Shown here one piece after another: positions 8,843 through 18,084 of a stretch of DNA of 64,000 nt. The translations under genes were made by a program, and so were the position numbers. Position 1 is the first letter of the stretch. Every line of letters starts with the position of its first letter. A model generated the notes under the pieces. The model did no database searches. It was given only the letters and a program-made list of their open reading frames with translations, and was not told the origin of the DNA. This stretch comes from Selenihalanaerobacter shriftii (lineage in GTDB: Bacteria > Bacillota > Halanaerobiia > Halobacteroidales > Acetohalobiaceae): contig NZ_FUWM01000017.1 of NCBI RefSeq assembly GCF_900167185.1, forward strand, positions 1 to 64,000, given 5' to 3'.

Positions 8843-8867
8843 CTTCTACATATATTTCCAGTTTCCT
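8843..8867 (-). promoter_or_regulatory. Weak candidate sigma-H-type promoter for spo0A
   Basis: On the minus strand AGGAAAC is followed after 11 bases by GTAGAAG, close to the sigma-H pattern AGGA(A/T)(A/T)-N11/12-(A/G)NNGAAT except for the last base. It would give a leader of about 68 bases. Bacillus spo0A has a sigma-H promoter, but this match is short and could be chance. Confidence 0.25.
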
Positions 8868-8880
8868 CCTTTTAATTTAA

Positions 8881-8918
8881 AAAACTAGAGAATTAATTTA
8901 AATTAATTCTCTAGTTTT
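8881..8918 (-). terminator. Terminator overlapping the 3' end of spoIVB
   Basis: A 38-bp perfect palindrome, AAAACTAGAGAATTAATTT plus its complement, that contains the last codons and stop of spoIVB and runs into TTTTTTAAATT on the minus strand. It separates spoIVB from spo0A. Confidence 0.8.
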
Positions 8919-10228
8919 TTTGTCATTTTTTGTTGTATAATTCCTGACTTTTGAATCATCCATTCAGCCAAAATACCATAACCCCTTGTCGAATCATCGA
9001 CAAACACATGAGTGACCGCTCCTACTAATCTCTCATTCTGAACTATTGGACTACCACTCATACCTTGGACTATACCCCCAGTCATATTTAATAGATCGTA
9101 ATCAGTTACTTTGACTATTAAACCTTTTTCTTTGGGGTGATACTGTTTAAATACTTTCTCAATTCTTACATCAAATTCTTCAATTGCACCACCTTTAATT
9201 ACTGTATAAATCTTTGCTGGTCCTTTCTTTACTTGTAATGCTGTAGCAACTGGGATTGGGTCTGGAAAAAAACTATTAGAAATAATATTATTTAAACGTC
9301 CATAAATTCCAAATCTGCTATTCATCCGAATTTTACCAATGATATCCTGATTACTAAAAAATGTTCCTAATTTTTCTCCTGGATAACCATTGCTTCCTTG
9401 GTGAATACCAGAAATATCCGCTTTAACTATCTTTCCTTCACTAACCATAATTTTATTTCTACTATTAGGAGCAGTAATCATATGCCCTAATGCGCCATAT
9501 TTTTTAGATAAAGGATCATAAAAACTTAATGTTCCAACTCCAGTAGCTCCATCATCAATATAGAGACCAATCATATAACGTCCAAATTTATTCTTCTTAG
9601 GATGAAGCTCCTTAATAATTAAATTATCTTTTCTTTTTAATTTAAGTTTAATAATCTTCTGTTTACTTCCATAATAATTAATTAATTTAGCTAATGATTC
9701 TTTACCTTTTACCGGTTGATTATTTACTGCTAAAATTCGGTCACCTACTTCTATTCCTGCCTTTTTAGCCGGATAATACTTTTGATTATCTGTACCTAAT
9801 ACATGTGAATTTTTTACTACTAATACACCTTCTGACTTTAAAATAACTCCAATTGATTGTCCACCTGGATACACTTTAACTTGAGGAATTACATTAACTA
9901 CTGCTTTCCTTAAAGGAATTACTCCAAATAAATTAAATTCTAAATTAACTTTTCCTAAAGCCATTGATTTAATTGATAAAGGTTTACCTAAATTAACCTT
10001 AAAATAATCTTTACTTACTTCATCACCATTTATTTTTATTTTATTACCTTGGTGAACTCGAATATAAACACTAAAAGGAAAGTTAATATTTAGAAGTTGT
10101 TGTCGACCTTGGATTATTTGAAATTCTTCAGGAAAGCCAATCAAAGTTAGTAATTTAGGAGTTAAAAAGGCAATTAATACTAGACAAATTACAGCATAAA
10201 ATAGATATCTTTTCCATCGTTGCTTCAC
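8903..10228 (-). CDS. spoIVB: SpoIVB serine peptidase (PDZ and S55 domains)
   Basis: A 441-residue forespore-secreted protease that signals across to the mother cell to activate pro-sigma-K processing. An N-terminal membrane anchor (residues about 9-27) is followed by a PDZ domain (PAKKAGIEVGDRILAVNNQPV) and the S55 peptidase domain with the histidine of YGALGHMIT and the catalytic serine of GGIVQGMSGSPIVQNERL. The only start in position is a GTG at 10228; the AGGAG before it is about 13 bases away. An inverted repeat CTACACA/TGTGTAG (10245-10269) surrounds the leader. It lies in the conserved recN-spoIVB-spo0A order. Confidence 0.95.
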   Translation of the reverse strand: MKQRWKRYLFYAVICLVLIAFLTPKLLTLIGFPEEFQIIQGRQQLLNINFPFSVYIRVHQGNKIKINGDEVSKDYFKVNLGKPLSIKSMALGKVNLEFNLFGVIPLRKAVVNVIPQVKVYPGGQSIGVILKSEGVLVVKNSHVLGTDNQKYYPAKKAGIEVGDRILAVNNQPVKGKESLAKLINYYGSKQKIIKLKLKRKDNLIIKELHPKKNKFGRYMIGLYIDDGATGVGTLSFYDPLSKKYGALGHMITAPNSRNKIMVSEGKIVKADISGIHQGSNGYPGEKLGTFFSNQDIIGKIRMNSRFGIYGRLNNIISNSFFPDPIPVATALQVKKGPAKIYTVIKGGAIEEFDVRIEKVFKQYHPKEKGLIVKVTDYDLLNMTGGIVQGMSGSPIVQNERLVGAVTHVFVDDSTRGYGILAEWMIQKSGIIQQKMTKKLEN

Positions 10229-10287
10229 AAATTAAATCACACTCCTACACACCCTCCCCAATTGTGTAGACTTCCTCCAAAAAAATA

Positions 10288-10314
10288 AGAACATCTCTAT
10301 ATTAAAGATGCCCT
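10288..10314 (-). terminator. Rho-independent terminator of recN
   Basis: AGGGCATCT pairs with AGATGTTCT (two G-U pairs) on the minus strand, followed by TATTTTTTT. It lies 33 bases past recN and separates it from spoIVB. Confidence 0.75.
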
Positions 10315-10346
10315 GTTTTACTCTCATTTATTCAATTTTAACTCTA

Positions 10347-12074
10347 TTAAAAATTACCCTTCTTCTTTCTAGCTAATCTAATCATTTCATGTGCGTGTTC
10401 TCGAGTAGTATCAGTTAGACTACTACCACCTAACATACGAGACAGTTCTTTTATTCTTGCTTCCTCAGTTAAATAAGCCAATTTTGTCTTTGTATGATTA
10501 GCAGCCATATCTTTAGAAATATAATAATGTGTATCTCCCATACTAGCAATCTGAGGAAGATGAGTAATACAAATTACCTGATGACTTTGGGCAATAATAG
10601 CTAGTTTTTCACCTACTAAATTTGCTATTCTTCCACCAATTCCTGTATCTACTTCGTCAAAGATTAATGTTTGAACTTGATCTGATTCAGCTATGATCTT
10701 TTTCAAAGCCAACATAGTCCTAGATAATTCTCCACCAGAAGCAATCTTTGCCAAAGGTTTTAAATCCTCTCCTGGATTAGGAGATATTAAAAATTGAATA
10801 TTATCTATACCATAAGCTGTAATATGATTTAAACTTAAATCTATATCATTATCTACTTTTGATGTTAATTTAATTTCAAATTCACTTTTACCCATAGATA
10901 AATCTTGTAATTCTGACATAACCTTTTTTTCAAAATCATGAGCCACTTTTTTCCGAAGGTTTGATAATTGATTAGCTACCTCTAAATATTTCACTTCCAA
11001 TCCTTTAATCTCTTTTTCTAATTCTTGTAAAGTTTCTTCACTAACTGTTAATTCTTCTAATTCTGCTTGAATCTCTGCTTTATATTCTAAGATTTCAGCA
11101 ATATTATCTCCATATTTTCGTTTGAGTTGATTAATCACTTGAATCCGTTTTTCTATTTCATTTAATCGCTGAGAATTAAATTCTAATCCATCCTGATAAT
11201 CATTTAATTCATAGGCTACTTCTTCTAATTTATAAGTAGCATCAGTTAATAATTCAACAATTGATTCCAATTTAGGATCTAATTCAGCAATAGTACTTAA
11301 GTCTTTATCAAATTGATGTAGTTGGTCAACAATTGCCATCTCTTGAAAACCACTCTCATAAAGTTGATTATATACCTGATTAGTTACTTTAGCCATTTCT
11401 TCTGCATTACTTAACCTTTTCTTTTCAACTAATAATTCTTCCATTTCTCCTTTAGTTAACTCAGCTTTAACTATTTCATCTATTTGAAACTTTAGAAGAT
11501 CTACCTTTCTAGCTCTTTCTTTTTCGTTCTGATTTAAAGTAGCAAACTTCTTTTTCTTCTTTTTTAACGATTCATAAACTTTTCCCACTTCTTCTAATAA
11601 TCCCTTTGCTTTATCGCCGGCAAATTCATCTAATAACATCAATTGATTACTAGCTTTGAATAATAATTGATCATCATGCTGACCATGAATCTCAATTAAA
11701 TATTGACTAATTGCTCTAGTCATATCTAAAGTAACTATTCTTCCATTAATTCGACTGCGATTATTACCGCTATGGCTTACTTCTCGAGTTAAAATTATGC
11801 CCTCAACTGAATTATATTGAATACCAAACTCTTTAAGTTTATTTTGGACTTTTTCATTATCTTTAATACTAAAATTTGCTTCAATAACAGCTTTTTCTTG
11901 GCCACTTCTAATATATTCAGTAGAAGCTCTTCCTCCTAATAACATCTCAAGAGCTTTAATTATAATCGATTTCCCGGCACCAGTTTCACCTGTAATCACA
12001 TTCAATCCAGCATGAAACCCAACTTGTAATTTTTCAATTAAAGCAAAGTTATAGATGCTTAAGTTTAGCAACAC
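10347..12074 (-). CDS. recN: DNA repair protein RecN
   Basis: A 575-residue SMC-like ATPase that acts on DNA double-strand breaks. The Walker A motif GETGAGKSIIIKAL is at residues about 30-43, long coiled coils fill the middle (about 160-370), and the C-terminal ABC signature ASGGELSRTMLALKK and Walker B TLIFDEVDTGIGG complete the split ATPase. Length is normal. It sits between argR and spoIVB, as in most Firmicutes. Confidence 0.96.
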   Translation of the reverse strand: MLLNLSIYNFALIEKLQVGFHAGLNVITGETGAGKSIIIKALEMLLGGRASTEYIRSGQEKAVIEANFSIKDNEKVQNKLKEFGIQYNSVEGIILTREVSHSGNNRSRINGRIVTLDMTRAISQYLIEIHGQHDDQLLFKASNQLMLLDEFAGDKAKGLLEEVGKVYESLKKKKKKFATLNQNEKERARKVDLLKFQIDEIVKAELTKGEMEELLVEKKRLSNAEEMAKVTNQVYNQLYESGFQEMAIVDQLHQFDKDLSTIAELDPKLESIVELLTDATYKLEEVAYELNDYQDGLEFNSQRLNEIEKRIQVINQLKRKYGDNIAEILEYKAEIQAELEELTVSEETLQELEKEIKGLEVKYLEVANQLSNLRKKVAHDFEKKVMSELQDLSMGKSEFEIKLTSKVDNDIDLSLNHITAYGIDNIQFLISPNPGEDLKPLAKIASGGELSRTMLALKKIIAESDQVQTLIFDEVDTGIGGRIANLVGEKLAIIAQSHQVICITHLPQIASMGDTHYYISKDMAANHTKTKLAYLTEEARIKELSRMLGGSSLTDTTREHAHEMIRLARKKKGNF

Positions 12075-12088
12075 TATTACTTCACTCC

Positions 12089-12541
12089 TTAAATACTCAA
12101 ATTTTTTAATCTTTCTAAAAGTTGAGGTACTACTTCCATAGGCTTGGCAATAATTAAAACAGTATCATCACCAGCCAAAGTAGCTAAAACACCATCCCAA
12201 TCTGCATTATCTAATAAAAAGGCTATTCCATTAGCAGTCCCTGGTAAAGTGTTAATTACAATTAAATTCTCACTATAATCAATTTTAATTACAGCATCTT
12301 GGAACATTCTTTCCATTCGCCCTTCGAAATTACCCTCTTGTCTTTCCGGCGGTAACGCATATTTATATCCTCTACCATGCGTAGGAACTTTGATTAATCC
12401 CAACTCTTTAATATCTCTAGAAACTGTAGCTTGTGTTACATTAATACCATCCTGTCTTAAGCGATTAGCTAATTCCTCTTGGGTACTAATCTCTTCTTCT
12501 TGAATATAATTCATTATTTTTAAATGGCGTTTGCTTTTCAT
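12089..12541 (-). CDS. argR: Arginine repressor ArgR/AhrC
   Basis: A 150-residue regulator with an N-terminal winged helix (MKSKRHLKIMNYIQEEEI, then ATVSRDIKELGLIKVP) and a C-terminal arginine-binding oligomerisation domain ending GDDTVLIIAKP. Arginine-bound hexamers repress arginine synthesis and may activate catabolism. The upstream in-frame codon at 12565 would overlap nadK; the ATG at 12541 behind GGGAGG (seven-base spacing) is the better start and leaves a 13-base gap. It lies between nadK and recN. Confidence 0.95.
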   Translation of the reverse strand: MKSKRHLKIMNYIQEEEISTQEELANRLRQDGINVTQATVSRDIKELGLIKVPTHGRGYKYALPPERQEGNFEGRMERMFQDAVIKIDYSENLIVINTLPGTANGIAFLLDNADWDGVLATLAGDDTVLIIAKPMEVVPQLLERLKNLSI

Positions 12542-12554
12542 TGCAATCCTCCCT

Positions 12555-13415
12555 TTAAAAGTCACTTCTTTGTAACCGTGTTCTTAAAATTTTATAAAAA
12601 TTATAATCTTTTAACTTAACTAACTTAGTAACTAAATTAGATTGTTTAATTATCACTTGATCATCCGAGAATAATTTTAACCCCTCTTGACCATCTACAG
12701 TTAACATGACATCCTCATGATCAGCCCCAACTTCTATTTTAACTACCTCTTCTTGAGAAGTTACTATTGAACGAGCATGTAGAGTATGTGGACAAATAGG
12801 AGTTATAACTAATGATTTTAATTTTGGGTTAACTATTGGTCCTCCAGCGGATAAAGAATACGCAGTCGAACCAGTAGGACAAGCAATAATTACTCCATCA
12901 GCTGGATATGTAGTTAAGTATTCTCCATCTATATAAGTAGTTAGTTCTATCAGTCTAGCAAAAGATCCTTTAGTTATTACTACATCATTAATAGCAATTA
13001 CTTTACTAATACTTTCTCCATCTCTAATAACCTCTGCTTCAATCATCATTCGTTCTTCTACTTCAAAATTACCTGCTACTAAATTTTTTAAGGCCTTCTT
13101 AAGGTCATTTAATTCTATATCAGTCAAGAAACCTAAACTACCCAAATTAACTCCTAAAATAGGAAGTTCAGCAGTAGCAAACTTACGAGCAGTATTTAAA
13201 AAAGTTCCATCACCACCAAATACAATTACGAGATCTACTTTACCTACCATCTCTTGATAGGACGAACTATGTTTTATATCTCCTATTACTTTAGCAGCAT
13301 TCTCTTCAATTAAATAATTAACTCCCTGCTCGCGAAACCATTCTATAACATCTTTAACTACTTCAACTGCTCTTTCTTTAGTAGGATTAGGTATTAATCC
13401 AACTCTTTTCACCAA
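12555..13415 (-). CDS. nadK: NAD kinase
   Basis: A 286-residue enzyme that phosphorylates NAD to NADP with ATP or polyphosphate. The diagnostic VIVFGGDGTFLNTAR (residues about 66-80), NLGSLGFLTD and the substrate-binding TTYPADGVIIACPTGSTAYSLSAGGPIV are intact. It lies between tlyA and argR in the conserved cluster. Confidence 0.96.
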   Translation of the reverse strand: MVKRVGLIPNPTKERAVEVVKDVIEWFREQGVNYLIEENAAKVIGDIKHSSSYQEMVGKVDLVIVFGGDGTFLNTARKFATAELPILGVNLGSLGFLTDIELNDLKKALKNLVAGNFEVEERMMIEAEVIRDGESISKVIAINDVVITKGSFARLIELTTYIDGEYLTTYPADGVIIACPTGSTAYSLSAGGPIVNPKLKSLVITPICPHTLHARSIVTSQEEVVKIEVGADHEDVMLTVDGQEGLKLFSDDQVIIKQSNLVTKLVKLKDYNFYKILRTRLQRSDF

Positions 13416-13448
13416 ACCACTCCTTCATAACCTGTTCATTATCCTTGT

Positions 13449-14258
13449 CTATAATTCATTCTGTGCCTTCTCAATTACTTTTGCAATTTTTTGCTCTAAA
13501 TTATCAATTCTATTCTCTGTAAATTTAAGACTAAAGTGAGCTAAGTACTCAATATTATGTCCTTGAGCTCCTGTAATCGGTGAGAAAGATAGATCAATTA
13601 AAGATAAATCAATATCTTGTGCAAAATTTACAGTTCTATTAATAACCTCTTTATGCACTGCAGGATCTTTAACTACCCCATTATTATTTACCTTTTCTGG
13701 CCCTGCTTCAAATTGAGGCTTAATTAAAGCTATAATATCTCCTTCTTCTATTAATAAATCTATCAAGGCTGGTAATATTTTAGTTAACGAGATAAATGCT
13801 ACATCAATAGTTGCTAAATTAAACCTGACATCAAAATCTTTTGGTTTTAAATATCGAGCATTAGTTCTTTCTAAATTAACAACCCTATCATCCTGTCGTA
13901 ATTTCCAAGCCAATTGTCCGTAACCAACATCAATAGCATATACACACTTAGCGCCATTTTGTAATGAACAATCAGTAAAACCACCTGTAGAGGCCCCAAT
14001 ATCTACAATGAACTTATCTTGAAGATCAATATCAAATATATCTAATGCCTTCTCTAATTTAAGACCACCTCGACTAACATAAGGATGTACTTTACCTTTA
14101 ACATCTATATCTGCATCCTTCTCAACTTGAGTTCCAGCTTTGTCTTCTATTTCACCATTAACCAAAACTAAACCGGCCATAATAGCTCTCTTAGCTTTAG
14201 ACCGGCTAGGAAACAATTCTCTTTTAGTAACTATTTTATCTAATCTATCTTTAGACAT
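13449..14258 (-). CDS. tlyA: TlyA-family S4-domain rRNA 2'-O-methyltransferase
   Basis: A 269-residue protein with an N-terminal S4 RNA-binding domain (RLDKIVTKRELFPSRSKAKRAI) and an FtsJ/RrmJ-like SAM methyltransferase domain (FIVDIGASTGGFTDC, then YAIDVGYGQLAWKL). TlyA homologues methylate ribose in 16S and 23S rRNA; some were also reported as haemolysins. AAGGAG precedes a TTG at 14261 and an ATG at 14258; I take the ATG. It follows dxs by 14 bases. Confidence 0.92.
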   Translation of the reverse strand: MSKDRLDKIVTKRELFPSRSKAKRAIMAGLVLVNGEIEDKAGTQVEKDADIDVKGKVHPYVSRGGLKLEKALDIFDIDLQDKFIVDIGASTGGFTDCSLQNGAKCVYAIDVGYGQLAWKLRQDDRVVNLERTNARYLKPKDFDVRFNLATIDVAFISLTKILPALIDLLIEEGDIIALIKPQFEAGPEKVNNNGVVKDPAVHKEVINRTVNFAQDIDLSLIDLSFSPITGAQGHNIEYLAHFSLKFTENRIDNLEQKIAKVIEKAQNEL

Positions 14259-14272
14259 CAACAGTCAGCTCC

Positions 14273-16147
14273 TTAATCTTCTATTATCTTTAATACTCTA
14301 TTAATGATTCCTGTTTGATTCAAACCATATTTACCCAATAGAATATCTTGAGCACCCTGTTTGACAAATTCATCTGGAATCCCCATACGACTAACTTGAA
14401 TATCGTTTAAATCATTATCAGATAGCATTTCTAGAATAGCACTACCAAATCCACCTTGTAACGCCTGTTCTTCAATTGTTAATATTTTACCACATTTTTT
14501 ACTTAATTCTAAAATTAACTCTTTATCTAAAGGTTTAACAAACCTACTATTAACTACGGTAGCTTCTATGCCTTGGTCAGCTAATTTTTTACTAGCCTTT
14601 AGCGCCGGCATAACCATAGAACCAATAGCCAAAATAACAATATCTCTTCCTTCCCTTAATACTTCAGCTTTACCTATCTCTAATTCCTTAATCTCATCAT
14701 CTAGTTCTACTCCTATAGCTGAACCCCGAGAATACCGAACTGAAGTTGGACCTGGATGATTAACAGCTGTCTTCAACATATTCCGTAATTCATTTTCATC
14801 CTTAGGTGCCATTATAGTTAAATTAGGAATATGTCTTAGAAAAGAGTAATCAAATACTCCCTGATGCGTCTCCCCATCTTTACCTACTAAACCTGCTCTA
14901 TCTATCGCTAATGTAACAGGGGCTTCTTGTAAAGCTACATCATGTACCACTTGGTCATAAGCACGTTGTAAAAAAGTAGAATAAAGGGTTACTACTGGTT
15001 TCATATCACTTAATGCCAAACCAACCCCCATAGTTACTGCATGCTGTTCAGCAATTCCTACATCATAAAATCTTTCTGGAAATTTATTTTTAAATTTATT
15101 TAATCCGGTTCCACTAGGCATAGCCGCTGTAATCCCTACAATATCATTATCTTCAGCAGCTAATTCTAATAAAGCATCACTAAATATTTCAGTATACGTT
15201 GGAATCTCTCGCTTTCTTTTACTCTTTCCTGTTTTAATCTCAAAAGGGCTTGTCCCATGGAAACTTGTCGGTGAATTCTTAGCCGGTGGATAACCCTTAC
15301 CTTTAGTAGTTATGGCATGTAATAAAACAGGCCCCTTTATCTTCTTAGCACGTTTTAAATTTTCTTGTACTGCCTCTAAATCATGACCATCTATAGGACC
15401 TAAATAAGTAAAACCAAACTCTTCAAATAAAACACCTGAAACTACTAAATACTTTAAACCATCTTTTACCCTATCTACTGTATTAAATACTTTTCCCCCA
15501 ATAGCAGGAATCTTGTTAAGTAAATACTCTACATCCTCTTTAATTCGATGGAGCATCGGTTCTGTTCTTAATTTAGTTAGATAATTTGATATGGCCCCTA
15601 CATTTTCTGCTATGGACATTTCATTATCATTTAATACAACAGTTAAATCCTTACCTAAATGTCCAGCATGATTTAAAGCTTCAAATGCCATCCCACCTGT
15701 CAAAGCTCCATCACCGATTACCGCTACAACATCGTTATCTTCATTCTTATGTTCAGCAGCACAAGCCATTCCTAAAGCTGCAGAAATAGAAGTACTACTA
15801 TGACCAGTATCCAAAAAATCATGTTCACTTTCACTACGTTTAGGAAAGCCACTTAAACCTCCATATTGGCGTAAAGAAGAGAATTTATTATAACGTCCAG
15901 TAATTAATTTATGAGCATAAGCCTGATGACCTACATCCCAAATTATCTTATCTTTAGGACTATCCAAAACGGTATGTAATGCTAAAGTCAACTCCACTAC
16001 TCCAAGACTTGAAGCTAAATGCCCTCCTGTTTTAGATAAAGTAAGTATAATTTTTTTACGAATTTCTTCTGTTAATTCATCTAATTCATCTAATGAAAGC
16101 TTCTTCAAATCCTGAGGTGAACTAATCTTCGATAAATATTCTGACAT
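14273..16147 (-). CDS. dxs: 1-deoxy-D-xylulose-5-phosphate synthase
   Basis: A 624-residue thiamine-diphosphate enzyme that joins pyruvate and glyceraldehyde 3-phosphate in the first step of the MEP isoprenoid pathway. It has the TPP-binding GDGALTGGMAFEALNHAG, the early histidine in DVGHQAYAHKLITGR and the C-terminal transketolase domains (DVGIAEQHAVTMGVGLA). Genes for the isoprenoid enzyme IspA and a PAP2-type phosphatase lie directly upstream, giving a short isoprenoid block. Confidence 0.97.
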   Translation of the reverse strand: MSEYLSKISSPQDLKKLSLDELDELTEEIRKKIILTLSKTGGHLASSLGVVELTLALHTVLDSPKDKIIWDVGHQAYAHKLITGRYNKFSSLRQYGGLSGFPKRSESEHDFLDTGHSSTSISAALGMACAAEHKNEDNDVVAVIGDGALTGGMAFEALNHAGHLGKDLTVVLNDNEMSIAENVGAISNYLTKLRTEPMLHRIKEDVEYLLNKIPAIGGKVFNTVDRVKDGLKYLVVSGVLFEEFGFTYLGPIDGHDLEAVQENLKRAKKIKGPVLLHAITTKGKGYPPAKNSPTSFHGTSPFEIKTGKSKRKREIPTYTEIFSDALLELAAEDNDIVGITAAMPSGTGLNKFKNKFPERFYDVGIAEQHAVTMGVGLALSDMKPVVTLYSTFLQRAYDQVVHDVALQEAPVTLAIDRAGLVGKDGETHQGVFDYSFLRHIPNLTIMAPKDENELRNMLKTAVNHPGPTSVRYSRGSAIGVELDDEIKELEIGKAEVLREGRDIVILAIGSMVMPALKASKKLADQGIEATVVNSRFVKPLDKELILELSKKCGKILTIEEQALQGGFGSAILEMLSDNDLNDIQVSRMGIPDEFVKQGAQDILLGKYGLNQTGIINRVLKIIED

Positions 16148-16223
16148 AATAAGATATCACCTTCTCACAATTTTATTAGTTAATTATTAATACTTAAGAA
16201 TTATAAACTCACAGTTGAAAGAT

Positions 16224-16670
16224 TTAATAATAGTAAAGTAATAAAGCAATAAGAATACCTAATAATGCACCAACAATAACTTCATACGGAGTATGTCCAA
16301 CTAATTCTTTTAGCTTTTGTTGTTTTAACTCCCCATGATGAAAAATTTCATCAGCTATCTCATTTAATATTTTAGCCTGCTTCCCTGCTGCTCTTCTTAC
16401 ACCTGCAGCATCATACATCACGATTAATGCTACCCCTAGAGTAACACCATATAGACTAGAATTCCAACCTTCTTTTAAGCCAACTCTAGTCGATAAGGCC
16501 ATTATAAAAGCAGCATGTGAACTAGGCATCCCCCCAGAACCTACAAACCGTTCTAAGTTTAGCCTACGGTTCATTGAATAATTAAGAATAACTTTTAATA
16601 ACTGAGCAATTAACCAAGCAGTAGCTCCAGTTAGTAAGACCTGATTAGCTAATATTTGTTTTATAAACAT
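16224..16670 (-). CDS. Divergent PAP2-family (DUF212/YuiD-like) membrane protein
   Basis: A 148-residue protein with about four membrane spans and the conserved RFVGSGGMPSSHAAFIMAL segment plus YDAAGVRRAAGKQAKILNEI, typical of the divergent PAP2/DUF212 family related to lipid phosphatases. The natural substrate is unknown; its place between ispA and dxs hints at polyprenyl phosphates. I use the ATG at 16670, eight bases after AGGGA; an ATG nine bases upstream has no room for a ribosome site. Confidence 0.85.
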   Translation of the reverse strand: MFIKQILANQVLLTGATAWLIAQLLKVILNYSMNRRLNLERFVGSGGMPSSHAAFIMALSTRVGLKEGWNSSLYGVTLGVALIVMYDAAGVRRAAGKQAKILNEIADEIFHHGELKQQKLKELVGHTPYEVIVGALLGILIALLLYYY

Positions 16671-16697
16671 GTATCCCATCCCTATATCAATATTAGA

Positions 16698-17585
16698 TTA
16701 ATACTCACGGTCTACTATATAATCAGCCAATTCAATTAAAGGTTCAGCATCATCACCAAAGATAGAAAGAATCTTTTTAGCTTCCTGAATTTTATCCTTA
16801 GCCATTCTCTTTGATTCTTCTAAACCATAGATAGCAGGAAACGTTGCTTTGTCTCTATCTATATCACTACCAACATCTTTACCTAACTTTTCTTCATCCC
16901 CTACTATATCTAGGATATCATCAATGATTTGAAAACTCAATCCTATATTATGAGCATAAGTGGTTAATGCTGTTAACTCTTCATTATTAGCCCCACCAAG
17001 AATCGCCCCTACTCTAACTGCCGTCTTCAATAGGGCACCCGTCTTATGGTTATGGATATATTCTAATTCATCTTCTGATACTGTTTCACCTTCAGCAACA
17101 ATATCAGCTCCTTGCCCTCCTATCATTCCTTGATGGCCAGCCCCTTTTGCTACTTCCTTTGTTACTTTAATTACTTGTTTAGGAGTAAAATCTCCTTCTA
17201 ATTGAGTTATTAGCTCAAATGCATAAGTTAATAAGGCATCCCCAGCTAAAACTGCAATCCCCTCACCAAAGACTTTATGATTAGTTAATTTCCCGCGACG
17301 ATAATCATCATCATCCATACAGGGTAGGTCATCATGAATTAATGAATAATTATGAATTAATTCTATAGCTATAGCGGCCGGTAAAACTTCTTCTTCTTTC
17401 TTTTTAAATAATAAATTAGCTACCATTAAAGTCAAGACTGGCCTTAAACGTTTACCACCAGCTAAAACACTATATCCCATTGCTTGATGTAAAGCTTTAG
17501 GTTTTTCTTCTTTAGCTGGCAAATAAATAGTTAAAGCTTCATTTATTATATCAGCTTTAGATATAATAAAATCATTAATATCCAT
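16698..17585 (-). CDS. ispA: Geranyl/farnesyl diphosphate synthase
   Basis: A 295-residue trans-prenyltransferase that condenses isopentenyl diphosphate onto allylic diphosphates. Both aspartate-rich motifs are present, DDLPCMDDDDYRRG (residues about 81-94) and FQIIDDILDIVGDEEKLGKD (about 218-237), with two extra residues in the first motif (DDxxxxD) as in bacterial FPP synthases. Its ATG overlaps the xseB stop (TAATG), so translation is coupled. Confidence 0.95.
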   Translation of the reverse strand: MDINDFIISKADIINEALTIYLPAKEEKPKALHQAMGYSVLAGGKRLRPVLTLMVANLLFKKKEEEVLPAAIAIELIHNYSLIHDDLPCMDDDDYRRGKLTNHKVFGEGIAVLAGDALLTYAFELITQLEGDFTPKQVIKVTKEVAKGAGHQGMIGGQGADIVAEGETVSEDELEYIHNHKTGALLKTAVRVGAILGGANNEELTALTTYAHNIGLSFQIIDDILDIVGDEEKLGKDVGSDIDRDKATFPAIYGLEESKRMAKDKIQEAKKILSIFGDDAEPLIELADYIVDREY

Positions 17586-17836
17586 TATTCTGCCCCTTTC
17601 TCCTCTAAATTATAAGATTTCACTTCTAAACCATCTACTTCATTATTAATAATTATTTCTATCTTTTCTTCAACTTCTTGCAGGGTTTGAGAACAGAATT
17701 TAGAAAGTTTAATCCCTTCTTCAAACTCCGTTAATGACTCTTCTAACCCTAGCTCACCAACCTCTAATTTATCGACAATTTCCTCTAATTCTTCTAGAGC
17801 ATCTTCAAAAGATAATTCATCTTTATTACTCATCAT
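17585..17836 (-). CDS. xseB: Exodeoxyribonuclease VII small subunit
   Basis: An 83-residue helical protein with the family core SFEDALEELEEIVDKLEVGE and LEESLTEFEEGIKLSKFC. It partners with XseA to degrade single-stranded DNA. GGGGAG lies before two adjacent ATGs at 17836 and 17833; the longer ORF start at 17872 has no ribosome site. Here xseB is separated from xseA by a 248-base gap with a terminator-like hairpin, whereas the two are usually adjacent. Confidence 0.92.
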   Translation of the reverse strand: MMSNKDELSFEDALEELEEIVDKLEVGELGLEESLTEFEEGIKLSKFCSQTLQEVEEKIEIIINNEVDGLEVKSYNLEEKGAE

Positions 17837-17985
17837 TACAACTCCCCTTAAGTTAATCCACATTAATATCACATAACTTATTTCTACATCAAATTTCTAT
17901 TCCCTGCAAAATACTGATTTTCTTACTGTAATCTTAGTATAACCGTAGGTTAATTCAGGAATAAGTATTTTTCTATACAATAAGA

Positions 17986-18017
17986 AATCCTCTACCATAT
18001 ACATCTGATAGAGGATT
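17986..18017 (-). terminator. Hairpin after xseA
   Basis: AATCCTCTA and TAGAGGATT form a nine-bp stem with a 14-base loop, followed on the minus strand by TTTCTTATTG. It lies 68 bases past xseA and before xseB, so it may terminate or attenuate. Confidence 0.55.
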
Positions 18018-18084
18018 AGAATCTAATTAAAATTTCCTGGGTAATGCTTTAATAGCATTGAAAATTATTTTTACTATTAACTCG

